The notes beneath the pieces were generated by a model that was not told the origin of the DNA, did no database searches, and worked only from the letters and a program-made list of their open reading frames with translations. A stretch of DNA of 34,114 nucleotides, from positions 1 through 34,114 of the forward strand of contig NZ_CAAAHX010000017.1 in assembly GCF_900639865.1 (NCBI RefSeq), in the 5' to 3' direction. The DNA is from Legionella gresilensis. Lineage in GTDB: Bacteria; Pseudomonadota; Gammaproteobacteria; Legionellales; Legionellaceae. Shown here in pieces: positions 16,979 to 24,800 of this stretch; position 1 is the stretch's first letter; every line of letters begins with the position of its first letter. The position numbers and the translations under genes are program-made.

Positions 16979-18257
16979 AATTTAATACTCTCCCGTTGAC
17001 ATCTTTATCGAGGTGAATGGTTTGGGTGATATGAAGTGATAACTGGGTCGGTTTATAACCGACTGGTGTTAAGAAGCTGGCTGGTACAAATACCATATCA
17101 AAGCTACCTTGAATGCGCTTTTCAAGCCACTCAGCGCCCTTTATAGAGCTTTGCGATAAGGCGTCGCCAAGTGCATAATTTCTTAACGAGCCTGTTGGTG
17201 TGCTAGTACTGCCATTGGCATTAGCGGTATAAGACATTTGCCATTGTGATAAGGCATTGCCAAAGCCTTTCATGCCATCGGCAGTAATCATGGCTGTTAA
17301 AACTTGTGGGGCGTTAGTAAAGTATTGTCCTTTAATGCAAGGGTTACCAAAGGCAGTAGTTAGATAGCCTAAACTCTCATTATTAATGAGATCCGCTGTA
17401 CCGGTCATCTGTTCTTTGCCAACCGTTACAAAGTGGCCATCAGTAAAAACAAATAAAGCAGAGGTAACGTAAGCTCGTACACAGCTGATATTATCAAGAA
17501 AAGATCCAACTCCAATAGCATAGCCATTTACTTTCATGCCAGAAATAGATGGAGGAAGCGCAATACCATTGGCTGCCATTAAGTCGCCACGATTAATAAT
17601 CGCAGAAAAAGGAAACAAAGGTTGCATGAGTTTTCCTTCGACAGGAACTTCGCCAATTAAGGCAGAAAGTAAAGTGGTATGCCCTAAGTCAGATCCTGCA
17701 GGAATGGTATAATAAGGAATAGTGGTTTTTTCTTTCTGCTTTTTAGAAAAAATCAATTTCTTAGTAATAGTTTTCGGTCTTGAGCTAAGACGTTCCCAGT
17801 AAGCTTGTTCAGCCTGATTACTTTCTTGCTTCATCAATAGTTGGTCAACATCTTTAAGCAAAGTATTAGTTGCTGGTTTTGAGACATGGGTAATTTCAAC
17901 GGGATAGGCTTCAGACTCTGTTTCACGAGCTGATTTTAACGCCTGTATTTCCTCTTTTAATGTATTTAATTCTTCAATTAAGTGCGCATCAGGTAAGGAT
18001 TGACTTTCTAAGGCTTTATCGTTTGCTGTTTGTTGCGCTTTCTCAAAAGACAATAACTTTTGCTCTGTTTCTTGTAAGCGGGCAGCAACATCGCGAATAT
18101 TGTCATTAAATTGACTGGCAATTGCTTCATTAAAATTATTGGGATTAGCTGTTTGTTCATTAGCTGGCGTTACTGCATGATGATTGTTTAAGACTATTAA
18201 AGCAGTAATGCCAACTACACTTCCTGTTAGTACTTTTAGGCCTAAGTTTTTTGTCAT
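16935..18257 (-). CDS. traB: TraB/VirB10-like core protein, TIGR03752 (PFL_4705-like)
   Basis: 440 residues. One N-terminal membrane segment (VLTGSVVGITALIVLNN) is followed by a coiled-coil stretch (about 40-110, heptads rich in Glu/Gln/Leu), then a beta-rich C-terminal domain starting around TTIPYYTIPAGSDLG, typical of VirB10/TraB proteins that span both membranes. It starts with an ATGA overlap at the stop of the TIGR03749-like gene, so the two are translationally coupled. Confidence 0.88.
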   Translation of the reverse strand: MTKNLGLKVLTGSVVGITALIVLNNHHAVTPANEQTANPNNFNEAIASQFNDNIRDVAARLQETEQKLLSFEKAQQTANDKALESQSLPDAHLIEELNTLKEEIQALKSARETESEAYPVEITHVSKPATNTLLKDVDQLLMKQESNQAEQAYWERLSSRPKTITKKLIFSKKQKEKTTIPYYTIPAGSDLGHTTLLSALIGEVPVEGKLMQPLFPFSAIINRGDLMAANGIALPPSISGMKVNGYAIGVGSFLDNISCVRAYVTSALFVFTDGHFVTVGKEQMTGTADLINNESLGYLTTAFGNPCIKGQYFTNAPQVLTAMITADGMKGFGNALSQWQMSYTANANGSTSTPTGSLRNYALGDALSQSSIKGAEWLEKRIQGSFDMVFVPASFLTPVGYKPTQLSLHITQTIHLDKDVNGRVLNYGQSQQTLHDFSLR

Positions 18258-19036
18258 CGCACAAATTCCTTATCTGCAGTAAAAGCATCATTGAAAGGGC
18301 GCTCGGAGACGAGGAATAAAGTGGTAGTATCATTTTCACCACGAGGCTCTAGTGTATTAGTAGGGTAAAAAGATGCTGTTTGCCAATGCCCGAGCAGGCG
18401 ACGAAGATCTAAGGTAATTTCTTTCTTTAATAGGTTTTTTAACTCAACTGCAGTGACATAAAGGCTTCCACCTTGCCACGAAATTAAGGGATAGGCTGCA
18501 ACACTTGCCCCGTAAACAAGGTTAATTTTACGTTGTGTTTGCATGGGAACGCGATTAACGCCTTCTGGAATAATTAGAAGACGAGCTGGCGCGTAAAGAG
18601 ATTGGATTGCAAAGCGAGTGAGTGTAACGGCGTTAAAATCAAAATCAACAGTATTGTCTATTTTGTCATGTTCACTATTATGACTTTCAAGTAGTACGTC
18701 AATCGGTTTTGTAGCTACAATATTTTCTGATGCAGATAAAGTTAAGATAATAACGTCGCCCTGTGGCATCAGTTGCACTAGCAAGCGCTGATTAGTAAAA
18801 GGTTCTTTAGCTTTTAAATAAAGGCTATCTTGTACTTTCAGTACAGCTATTTTTTCATCGGCTTCATTATCAACAATACTAATGGCTTGTGGAAAATGGA
18901 TAAGCCGCTCTTCGTTTAAGGAGAGCGTTATGGGAATGGGTGTTTTATCCCAAAGAACATGGTCAGCATCGAGCGCAAATGTATTAATGCTACAAACTAA
19001 CATCATTAAGGCAATTAAAAATTTAAATCGAATCAT
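18254..19036 (-). CDS. TraK/VirB9-like protein, TIGR03749 (PFL_4704-like, DUF3438)
   Basis: About 260 residues. Signal peptide MIRFKFLIALMMLVCSINTFA; the mature part starts with DHVLWDKTPIPITLSLNEER then LIHFPQAISI, the clear family signature. It is a secreted beta-rich protein in the TraK/VirB9 position, probably part of the outer-membrane core complex with the TraB-like protein and the lipoprotein. Start ATG 19036 has TGGAG ten bases upstream and overlaps the previous gene by 14 bp; the longer frame from 19063 is not needed. Confidence 0.87.
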   Translation of the reverse strand: MIRFKFLIALMMLVCSINTFALDADHVLWDKTPIPITLSLNEERLIHFPQAISIVDNEADEKIAVLKVQDSLYLKAKEPFTNQRLLVQLMPQGDVIILTLSASENIVATKPIDVLLESHNSEHDKIDNTVDFDFNAVTLTRFAIQSLYAPARLLIIPEGVNRVPMQTQRKINLVYGASVAAYPLISWQGGSLYVTAVELKNLLKKEITLDLRRLLGHWQTASFYPTNTLEPRGENDTTTLFLVSERPFNDAFTADKEFVR

Positions 19037-19688
19037 GTGATTTATTCTCCAGGGGGTTAGCAAGCAGGTCTTCTATTAATTTTTCAGGTTGAGTGTAGCC
19101 ATCTAGTGCTAATTGGAATGGATTCTCGAGACGAGATAAATTAACTTTAACAACACGTACGTGGTAGTCGACTACTTTATCAGCGATAACAACCGGACTA
19201 TTATTCTTTAGGCGTTGTGTAATCCGTAAAACAAGGTGTACTTCCCAGGTATTATTACCAAGCGGTTTAACATCACCATTTTCAATAAAGCGATAAAGAC
19301 TTGCTACTTGTGTCCTATTAAATAACTGGGCATCTTTATAAGCTTTAAGCGTTTGATCTAGAAGCTTGCGGTGTCGGGTTGTAAAATAATAGTGAAAACC
19401 GGCAAGATTAGTAGAAAATTCTTTTTTGCCACCATTTGACCACGTGTTTAAAGCTGGCATAAGGGTCGCTACAAATCCATGAACATACTCTGCTGGAATA
19501 TGTTCTGCTTTGATAAGTCCGCCATTAGCTGCCATGCTAGGCGAAAGCCAGAATTCATAGCGTTTTGGTAAGGAGTAAAGCGTGATAATCAGCCCTAAAA
19601 TTATCACCAGCAATGAGGCAGTGAAGGCTAGCATTAAGCGATTTAGTTGATTTAGGCTGTCAATTTTTTGCCAATATTTAAACATCAT
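19023..19688 (-). CDS. TraE/VirB8-like protein, TIGR03746 (PFL_4703-like, DUF2895)
   Basis: 221 residues. A single N-terminal transmembrane segment (LMLAFTASLLVIILGLIITLYSL) is followed by PKRYEFWLSPSMAANGG and a periplasmic alpha/beta domain ending with NLSRLENPFQLALDGY, matching this family. Its place before the TIGR03749- and TIGR03752-like genes fits the TraE-TraK-TraB order, so it is probably the VirB8-type inner-membrane nucleation factor. It overlaps its upstream neighbour by 11 bp. Confidence 0.88.
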   Translation of the reverse strand: MMFKYWQKIDSLNQLNRLMLAFTASLLVIILGLIITLYSLPKRYEFWLSPSMAANGGLIKAEHIPAEYVHGFVATLMPALNTWSNGGKKEFSTNLAGFHYYFTTRHRKLLDQTLKAYKDAQLFNRTQVASLYRFIENGDVKPLGNNTWEVHLVLRITQRLKNNSPVVIADKVVDYHVRVVKVNLSRLENPFQLALDGYTQPEKLIEDLLANPLENKSHDSI

Positions 19689-20043
19689 GTTGATCTACCA
19701 ATTTACTTGTTTGCCAGACACCTTGATAGTAAAGATAAGGTGAGCGTTTAAGACCTAACCGTATAAAAAGAAGAAGTGTTTTTTTCATGACATAACCATA
19801 TGGTTTGCCTGCTTTGATATGAGCAATCCATTTAGGAATAATGGTTATTGCTAAAATGAACCCCAATAAAAAACCGACGCATCCTAAAGCCAGTGGATAG
19901 CCTAAAAGTAAACCAATAAAAACTAATAACAGACTTGATGTTGGCGTCGCTATTAAAACTATCCAAAATAATTCACGTAAGCTTAGCCCTTTATAGGCCT
20001 CATAATCGTGAGATAGATGCCTTGAGGAAGGTCGGTTTATCAT
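19678..20043 (-). CDS. Inner-membrane protein TIGR03750-like (DUF3487), TraL position
   Basis: 121 residues with two close membrane segments (LFWIVLIATPTSSLLLVFIGLLLG and LGCVGFLLGFILAITII), then KWIAHIKAGKPYGYVMKK, the family's conserved basic turn. Small proteins of this kind take the TraL/VirB3 role next to TraC/VirB4. It starts eight bases after the TIGR03745-like stop. Confidence 0.85.
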   Translation of the reverse strand: MINRPSSRHLSHDYEAYKGLSLRELFWIVLIATPTSSLLLVFIGLLLGYPLALGCVGFLLGFILAITIIPKWIAHIKAGKPYGYVMKKTLLLFIRLGLKRSPYLYYQGVWQTSKLVDQHDV

Positions 20044-20050
20044 ATTGGCC

Positions 20051-20437
20051 TTAAATTTTAAATTTAGTGATCATGAGATAGCCGACATAACCCGCAACGA
20101 TACTTATAGCGAGGTAGGTAATGCCCATAACGGCAAACATGCCGAATGACACCATTGACCCATCGTTCTTTTTAGCTTCTTCTATGCCATGTTGCACAGT
20201 AGTGATGAATTTAATGAAGCTAATAACAGATGCAATAAAGAGTAATAGACCTAGACCTTGTTTGACGTAGTTACTAGTAACAGTCATCAAACTTTTATTA
20301 CCATCGCTGATGTCATCTGCATTAGCTACTTTAGGAAACCAATTATCGGCTAGTAACGCTGGTGCATAATTTAAGCCGATAAAGCTCAGACTTAGTCGCT
20401 GTGTCCATTGTCTTAATTGGCTGAGTTGATTTTTCAT
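20051..20437 (-). CDS. Inner-membrane protein TIGR03745-like (DUF2976), pilin position
   Basis: 128 residues. Signal-like N-terminus (LSLSFIGLNYAPALLA) followed by two membrane segments (YVKQGLGLLLFIASVISFIKF and FAVMGITYLAISIVAGYVGYLMI). The layout resembles TraA/VirB2-type pilin-like proteins, and the family sits at this place in G-type systems. A structural pilin role is inferred from position and topology. It is two bases from its upstream neighbour's stop. Confidence 0.85.
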   Translation of the reverse strand: MKNQLSQLRQWTQRLSLSFIGLNYAPALLADNWFPKVANADDISDGNKSLMTVTSNYVKQGLGLLLFIASVISFIKFITTVQHGIEEAKKNDGSMVSFGMFAVMGITYLAISIVAGYVGYLMITKFKI

Positions 20438-20439
20438 AG

Positions 20440-20703
20440 TTAATTCCCCTTAACGATTAAAATGAGTATAAAAAGACACAGTCCTATGACTAAACGCACA
20501 AGGCGTGAGCCAAGAACAATGAGGAATCCTTCTTGCGCTTTTTCAGCGCTATCCATGAAATAATTAATGCACCAAATGACAGCGATAATAGTGAGCATAA
20601 TAGCGATAAAGCGAATGCAACTTGAGAAAGTGCTAGCAGTTATATCACCGGTAGCTTGTCTGAAACTTTCTGTAAATGTCTTCGCAATATCTACTTTGTT
20701 CAT
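20440..20703 (-). CDS. Small membrane protein TIGR03758-like (DUF3262)
   Basis: 87 residues: FTESFRQATGDITASTFSS, then two membrane segments (IRFIAIMLTIIAVIWCINYFM and LIVLGSRLVRLVIGLCLFILILIV). The F-x-Q-A-(S/T)-G start and length match this family. It is another candidate pilin-like or channel component. It is tightly packed in the operon, with two-base gaps on either side. Confidence 0.83.
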   Translation of the reverse strand: MNKVDIAKTFTESFRQATGDITASTFSSCIRFIAIMLTIIAVIWCINYFMDSAEKAQEGFLIVLGSRLVRLVIGLCLFILILIVKGN

Positions 20704-20705
20704 GC

Positions 20706-21029
20706 CTATCTTCCTATAAAGTCAAGCGCTAATGGCTTAACTGTTTTAGGTTCTATTGCTGGTTTGTTAATGTAGTCAATTAGCGTGTTGCGAATTTCTA
20801 ATAAATCCTGACGTAAGCCGGGATGGAAATTGCCATCAGCGCTCTTAAAAGAATCAATATGAAATTGTAGGCGATTTGTAGGATCTACTTCCTTTTCTGC
20901 TTCATCTAGCAAAGGCATAATGGCATTAATTTGGTTAATTACGCGCACTAAAATTTGATTTAACGCTGCTTCACTCGCATACAGACAGGAATTAAATGTC
21001 AGCGCAAAGAATAAAAGCCAATATTTCAT
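20706..21029 (-). CDS. RAQPRD-family conjugative element protein (TIGR01690-like)
   Basis: 107 residues with a signal peptide (YWLLFFALTFNSCLYASEA). The mature part has two amphipathic helices, including RLQFHIDSFKSADGNFHPG and LRQDLLEIRNTLIDYINKP, the layout of the RAQPRD family. The eponymous C-terminal motif is only partly kept (KPAIEPKTVKPL), so the match rests on length, position and the R-x-x-F core. Function in transfer is unknown. Confidence 0.7.
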   Translation of the reverse strand: MKYWLLFFALTFNSCLYASEAALNQILVRVINQINAIMPLLDEAEKEVDPTNRLQFHIDSFKSADGNFHPGLRQDLLEIRNTLIDYINKPAIEPKTVKPLALDFIGR

Positions 21030-21037
21030 TTCATCTC

Positions 21038-21736
21038 CTATAAATACTTTTTAAAACGGCTAGCGGTTATTGAGACAATTACACTCAAAAAAATACTGAC
21101 AGGTACAAAAACCAATGCAGGATTCACACTAATAGGCATAGCTAGCCATAATGCTAAAAGCAGCAGTAAACCGTGTCTAAAATAGTGATTTAAGCGGTGA
21201 AAAACATAAGATGATTCTCGCCCAAGAGATGCTGTGCGAATGGCGCGTTGATTTAATCCATCAACTAAACCGGCTGTTGTAGCCATAGCGAACAGAGGAA
21301 TGCTTGCAACTAAAATCATGACCTTAACGTATATTACAGCGGTGGTTATACAGATAAGGCTCCAGATTTGTTGGACTACTTGAAATACATTTATAAAAAG
21401 ATCATCAAGATCAGAATCTGCATGAGTCAGCAGGTTATCAAATTTACTTTTTATAAATATACCTGTACTTTCTATTTTTTTAGTTAATTTTTGTGTAGGT
21501 ATGCTTTTTACTTTAGAGTCAATGTAGTTAGCAATTGAAGCATCATTAAACTCTGAAACGGCAGAAGACTGCTGGCTAGCCAGTTTGTAAATACGTTGCC
21601 AAGCTGTATTAAAATCATTTAATCCCCAAAGGCTTAAACTCCAGCCTAATAAAATTAACCAACCTAGAAAAATAAGTAAAAGTAGGTTGAACACCATTCT
21701 TTTTGAACGCTTTTGTTTAACCTTTTCTACTGCCAT
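21038..21736 (-). CDS. Membrane protein TIGR03747-like (PFL_4697, DUF4400)
   Basis: 232 residues, four likely membrane segments: FNLLLLIFLGWLILLGWSLSL, IWSLICITTAVIYVKVMILVASI, GLLLLLALWLAMPI and LVFVPVSIFLSVIVSI. The stretch TTAGLVDGLNQRAIRTASLGRES is the family hallmark. Normally traD precedes this gene in such clusters; here the TIGR03765-like gene is directly upstream with a 10-bp overlap. Confidence 0.88.
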   Translation of the reverse strand: MAVEKVKQKRSKRMVFNLLLLIFLGWLILLGWSLSLWGLNDFNTAWQRIYKLASQQSSAVSEFNDASIANYIDSKVKSIPTQKLTKKIESTGIFIKSKFDNLLTHADSDLDDLFINVFQVVQQIWSLICITTAVIYVKVMILVASIPLFAMATTAGLVDGLNQRAIRTASLGRESSYVFHRLNHYFRHGLLLLLALWLAMPISVNPALVFVPVSIFLSVIVSITASRFKKYL

Positions 21737-22167
21737 ATTTCATCCTCATGAGCAATAAAGGGGTAATGACTTTCATGAAACATAATCAGCAGTTCATCAA
21801 CGTTAGCAGGTAAGAGCGGGGCTTTAATTAAGCGTTGAAACTCCTCCAAGCGGTTAGAGTTATCAATGTTGGTTATAAATCCAATAGCATGCTTTTCTTC
21901 TAATTCATGGGCATGTTCTTTAAGCCAATTAAATGAGAAAGGATCGCCACCGAGAATAAAAAGAGGTTGAGAAAGATGAGTAAGATCTATTTTTCGTCGC
22001 TTAATATGACCTACCTGGGCTTGGCTATTTACAGGTAGTCGAGCATCTAGTTTTTCCTCTAATTCTAAAGATTCAGCACTAACCTGATTATGTACTGTTT
22101 CTGTTTGATGGCTAAAGCAAACAGTTGCTATTAATAAGCTGACTACAAATAAAGATTTTGTTTTCAT
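21727..22167 (-). CDS. TIGR03765-like conjugative element protein (PFL_4695)
   Basis: 146 residues. A signal peptide (LFVVSLLIATVCFSHQ) is followed by QPLFILGGDPFSFNWLKEH, HAIGFITNIDN and a late ESHYPFIAH, the conserved order of this family, which has a thioredoxin/glycosidase-like alpha/beta flavour but unknown activity. It starts at the base after the upstream TIGR03759-like stop. Confidence 0.85.
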   Translation of the reverse strand: MKTKSLFVVSLLIATVCFSHQTETVHNQVSAESLELEEKLDARLPVNSQAQVGHIKRRKIDLTHLSQPLFILGGDPFSFNWLKEHAHELEEKHAIGFITNIDNSNRLEEFQRLIKAPLLPANVDELLIMFHESHYPFIAHEDEIWQ

Positions 22168-23007
22168 TTAAAATCTCCCTAAGTCGACAATATTGGATTT
22201 GCCATTTTTTGCTAGAAGTAATAAAGGCGTGAATTTATTTTTTATCTGAAGAGAATCAAAATTTAGAGCACCATGGTTAAGGGTAATACGACCACTATTG
22301 ACTAATTGCTGTGATAGTTGGTGCTGGTTAGCCCATAATTGAATCGCCGCATCATCACTTTCTAATAACATGATGTGTAAGTAAGTATTAGGCGTACTAT
22401 TGATTGCATCGATAATGCTTAAAATAATACTTACAACTGAATCATCAGGCTTAATAAAGAAATATAATATATCGCCTTGGCTTAATTGTACGGGCTTATG
22501 TGCATAGGGTGAGTAGGGCGTTGGATCAAAATTTCCAACGACGGGAATATTAGCAAAAAGTTTATTATAAGCTTTATAAAAAGCATTATTCCAAGCAATA
22601 TTTTTTGCTACTTTTTGAGCTTCTTGCTCTGCTGCAAGTGTTGCAAAATAATTACGTTCTATCTCATTACGAGCATTAATACCTAGAACGTCTAAGGGAG
22701 TTAAATTTAATCCTTTGTAGTAAAGCTGACTTCTATTTTGCATTAGAAGTACGTAGCGTTTTTCTTCTTCCAACGTCAAACCCCAAACTTTAGCTTCATG
22801 TATTTGGTTAGGATTTAAAACAAGTTCATTAATATTTTGATCAGAGGTTATGTCTTCTTGATTGGTAGTTAAACCGGCGCGAGCTAACGTTTGATCTTGT
22901 ATGGTCAATGGATTTAAATTTTCAGAGCTAATGCCGGGAATAAGCAGTTCAGCTTGTGCTGTTTGATTTATTAGCCAGATGAGCAACAGAATTTTATTTC
23001 TAACCAT
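22168..23007 (-). CDS. TIGR03759-like conjugative element protein (PFL_4693)
   Basis: About 279 residues. Signal peptide MVRNKILLLIWLINQTAQA. The core EAKVWGLTLEEEKRYVLLMQ, then SQLYYKGLNLTPLDVLGINA and ARNEIERNYFA, is diagnostic for this family. Beyond residue about 150 there is an extra domain beginning KPVQLSQGDILYFFIKPDD that is conserved in this family but of unknown function. Start ATG 23007 has GGAGAG upstream and overlaps the stop of the 206-residue gene. Confidence 0.87.
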   Translation of the reverse strand: MVRNKILLLIWLINQTAQAELLIPGISSENLNPLTIQDQTLARAGLTTNQEDITSDQNINELVLNPNQIHEAKVWGLTLEEEKRYVLLMQNRSQLYYKGLNLTPLDVLGINARNEIERNYFATLAAEQEAQKVAKNIAWNNAFYKAYNKLFANIPVVGNFDPTPYSPYAHKPVQLSQGDILYFFIKPDDSVVSIILSIIDAINSTPNTYLHIMLLESDDAAIQLWANQHQLSQQLVNSGRITLNHGALNFDSLQIKNKFTPLLLLAKNGKSNIVDLGRF

Positions 23008-23620
23008 GCTGCTCTCCACTTTCATCAAGCTTCACAACAACATGTTCTTTATTTTTATTTTCAAACTCAACGCATTGCTTACCAAAATCAATATGTAAAA
23101 CATGCCAACCTGCTAATGAATCCCCTTTTTCTAAAGGAACTGTTTTGTAGTCATAAGATACATTGATAAGATTAACATGTTGGATGTTATCAATACTTAT
23201 AAGTTGGAAAGGTAGAGCAGAGATAGGAAGATAGTGAATAGGATTTTGTTTCTTATCTATGGAGTTTACGACCTGATGGATATTTTCTAATTGTTTTTCT
23301 ACCTCATTGCGATTATTAGTTAGCAATTGATACTGATTAATTTGGGTTTCACCATTAACTTTAAGCTGATCGATTTTGGTTGTTAACATATCTAGCTCTT
23401 GATTTAATGAGGTTAAATCAATTTTTTCACTTGGCTGCTTTAATTGCTGGTGGATACTGTTAAGCTGCGATTGAATATCGTTTAAGATAATCGTTGTAAT
23501 TCGAGTATTCTTATTAATTGCTTCGCTTTTATTTTTAATGACCAGGCCTTCACTAGCAAAAAGAATCATTAAAGTGATAAAGGCTAAATGTTTATTAATG
23601 CATTTCTTAAGGTAAATCAT
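23000..23620 (-). CDS. Coiled-coil membrane-anchored protein of the conjugation operon
   Basis: 206 residues. One N-terminal hydrophobic segment (LAFITLMILFASEGLVI) is followed by a long coiled coil (about 40-125, heptads such as LNSIHQQLKQ and LDMLTTKIDQL), then a compact C-terminal domain with LPFQLISIDNIQHV, VPLEKGDSLAGWHVLHI and VEFENKNKEHVVVKL. That last part resembles the small beta-domain of PilP/GspC-type proteins. Its place beside the PilL-like gene supports a periplasmic assembly role. No firm family named. Confidence 0.7.
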   Translation of the reverse strand: MIYLKKCINKHLAFITLMILFASEGLVIKNKSEAINKNTRITTIILNDIQSQLNSIHQQLKQPSEKIDLTSLNQELDMLTTKIDQLKVNGETQINQYQLLTNNRNEVEKQLENIHQVVNSIDKKQNPIHYLPISALPFQLISIDNIQHVNLINVSYDYKTVPLEKGDSLAGWHVLHIDFGKQCVEFENKNKEHVVVKLDESGEQHG

Positions 23621-23622
23621 AT

Positions 23623-24060
23623 TTAACCCTTTAATTGATGTTTAATGGTTTGTTGATAAGCAGGTTTTAATTGAAAATTAACTTCGCGTTGTAAATGATC
23701 TTCTACCAGGGCAAACACTTGGGTCCCAACTAATATTTCTAACCCTTCCTTTACAGAAATAGGGCCTAAATTTCTTTGAGTTTGTGGTAGCTTTTTACCC
23801 ATTACAATTTTTAATATATTGGGCTGTTTCTCTTTAGGTGCTAGCGTGTAACCTGAATATTGCAGCCAGTAGTCGACTGCATCGGCAATTGTTTTAATAT
23901 CTTGTGAAAATCGTATTTGCTGTATTGCAAGAAGAGGATTAATTTGTGCAGGTAATGGTTTATTAGCAACAGTTGTGTATCGATTAATTTGACTAACATT
24001 GGCAGCTTGAGCCATTAATGCAACTAAGCTCAATGAAATAAGTATGAAAATTTTAAACAT
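23623..24060 (-). CDS. PilL-like conjugative element protein (TIGR03748-like)
   Basis: 145 residues. Signal peptide MFKIFILISLSLVALMAQA. The core RYTTVANKPLPAQINPLLAI, then ADAVDYWLQYSGYTL, LGPISVKEGLEILVGTQVF and ALVEDHLQREVNF is the family's N-terminal PilL pattern, a secretin-related N-domain. It is first in the transfer operon after lvrC. The start ATG 24060 is set by GGAG seven bases upstream, downstream of the hairpin at 24074-24089. Confidence 0.85.
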   Translation of the reverse strand: MFKIFILISLSLVALMAQAANVSQINRYTTVANKPLPAQINPLLAIQQIRFSQDIKTIADAVDYWLQYSGYTLAPKEKQPNILKIVMGKKLPQTQRNLGPISVKEGLEILVGTQVFALVEDHLQREVNFQLKPAYQQTIKHQLKG

Positions 24061-24073
24061 ACACAAACTCCAG

Positions 24074-24089
24074 CCGGGCTGATGCCCGG
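24074..24089 (-). promoter_or_regulatory. Intercistronic hairpin before the transfer operon
   Basis: CCGGGC-ATCA-GCCCGG (minus strand), 6-bp GC stem, between the lvrC stop and the GGAG ribosome binding site of the PilL-like gene. There is no T-run, so it is probably not a terminator. The GGA of the ribosome binding site follows three bases after the stem. CsrA-family proteins bind GGA motifs next to or within hairpins, so this is a plausible target for the LvrC CsrA paralogue or another Csr protein; that is inferred. Confidence 0.45.
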
Positions 24090-24093
24090 TTAT

Positions 24094-24303
24094 CTAATTT
24101 GGTTTAGTTGATATTTCTGGTGTAGCTATTAGTTGTAGACTTTCCCTTTTTTTAAGAAAAATCTCCTTGCGATCAACATCGATATGCTTAGGGGCTCTAA
24201 TACCTACAGCGATATTTCCTCTACGAATATATAAAATCTTAATTTCTATTTGACCTTTGTCGATTAGGATTTGTTCACCAATTCGGCGGGTAAGAATAAG
24301 CAT
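24094..24303 (-). CDS. lvrC: LvrC, CsrA-family RNA-binding regulator
   Basis: 69 residues. MLILTRRIGEQILI matches the start of CsrA (Leu 4, Arg 6, Arg 7 present), IRAPKHIDVDRKEIF matches its RNA-contact end (Arg 44 equivalent in DR). It is probably a dimeric mRNA-binding post-transcriptional regulator. In Legionella, CsrA paralogues next to lvrA/lvrB are a known feature of integrative conjugative elements and are reported to control element transfer. Its ribosome binding site AAGGAG contains a GGA, so self-control is possible. The tail LQLIATPEISTKPN is longer than that of housekeeping CsrA. Confidence 0.92.
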   Translation of the reverse strand: MLILTRRIGEQILIDKGQIEIKILYIRRGNIAVGIRAPKHIDVDRKEIFLKKRESLQLIATPEISTKPN

Positions 24304-24317
24304 GAAACTCTCCTTAA

Positions 24318-24800
24318 TTAACCTTTTAAAATGTCTAACATGGCTTTAATGTTTAATTCAGCTGCTTCTAAAAAGGCTTGCTTATCAAATTCTTCGGCTG
24401 ATTTGCGAAATATATTTTTTTGAGAAATTGATTTGCAGCATTCAATAAATTGCGGCAGTGTAGGTGGAAAGTGATGGCGCTCACGAAATATCAGTAAGGC
24501 ATCTCTAATAGTTCGATTATCAAAACGCTGTAAAGCAGAAGACCATTCTTTTTTAGTAACTATGAGTGCATGTTCATTTTGAAAGCTACTCCACCAGATA
24601 TAGCCATAAATAGCACCTAGGCGAGTAAATAGTGTATCTATACGTTTATCTTGTATTTCAGTTTTTTCTGAGGAGAAAGACATTTTCTGGATTTGATCGT
24701 CTTGGCTCATCTTCGTCAAAATCGAAGTCGGCGCCTGCGCATTCCTTCCAGAAAAATTCGCTTGTAGATTTTTTTCGAGAATATGTTGTAGTTTTTGCAT
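24318..24800 (-). CDS. lvrB: LvrB, phage replication-protein-P-like
   Basis: 160 residues. The C-terminal two-thirds (RIDTLFTRLGAIYGYIWWSS, then KEWSSALQRFDNRTIRDAL and RHHFPPTLPQFIECC) follows the pattern of lambda P-like helicase loaders: a Trp-rich helix, a W-x3-L helix and a Phe-Pro-Pro-x-x-Pro-x-F turn. The gene overlaps lvrA by 143 bp in a different frame; the start ATG 24800 is supported by GGAG seven bases upstream. Named by position and by resemblance to Lvr loci of Legionella. Confidence 0.78.
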   Translation of the reverse strand: MQKLQHILEKNLQANFSGRNAQAPTSILTKMSQDDQIQKMSFSSEKTEIQDKRIDTLFTRLGAIYGYIWWSSFQNEHALIVTKKEWSSALQRFDNRTIRDALLIFRERHHFPPTLPQFIECCKSISQKNIFRKSAEEFDKQAFLEAAELNIKAMLDILKG

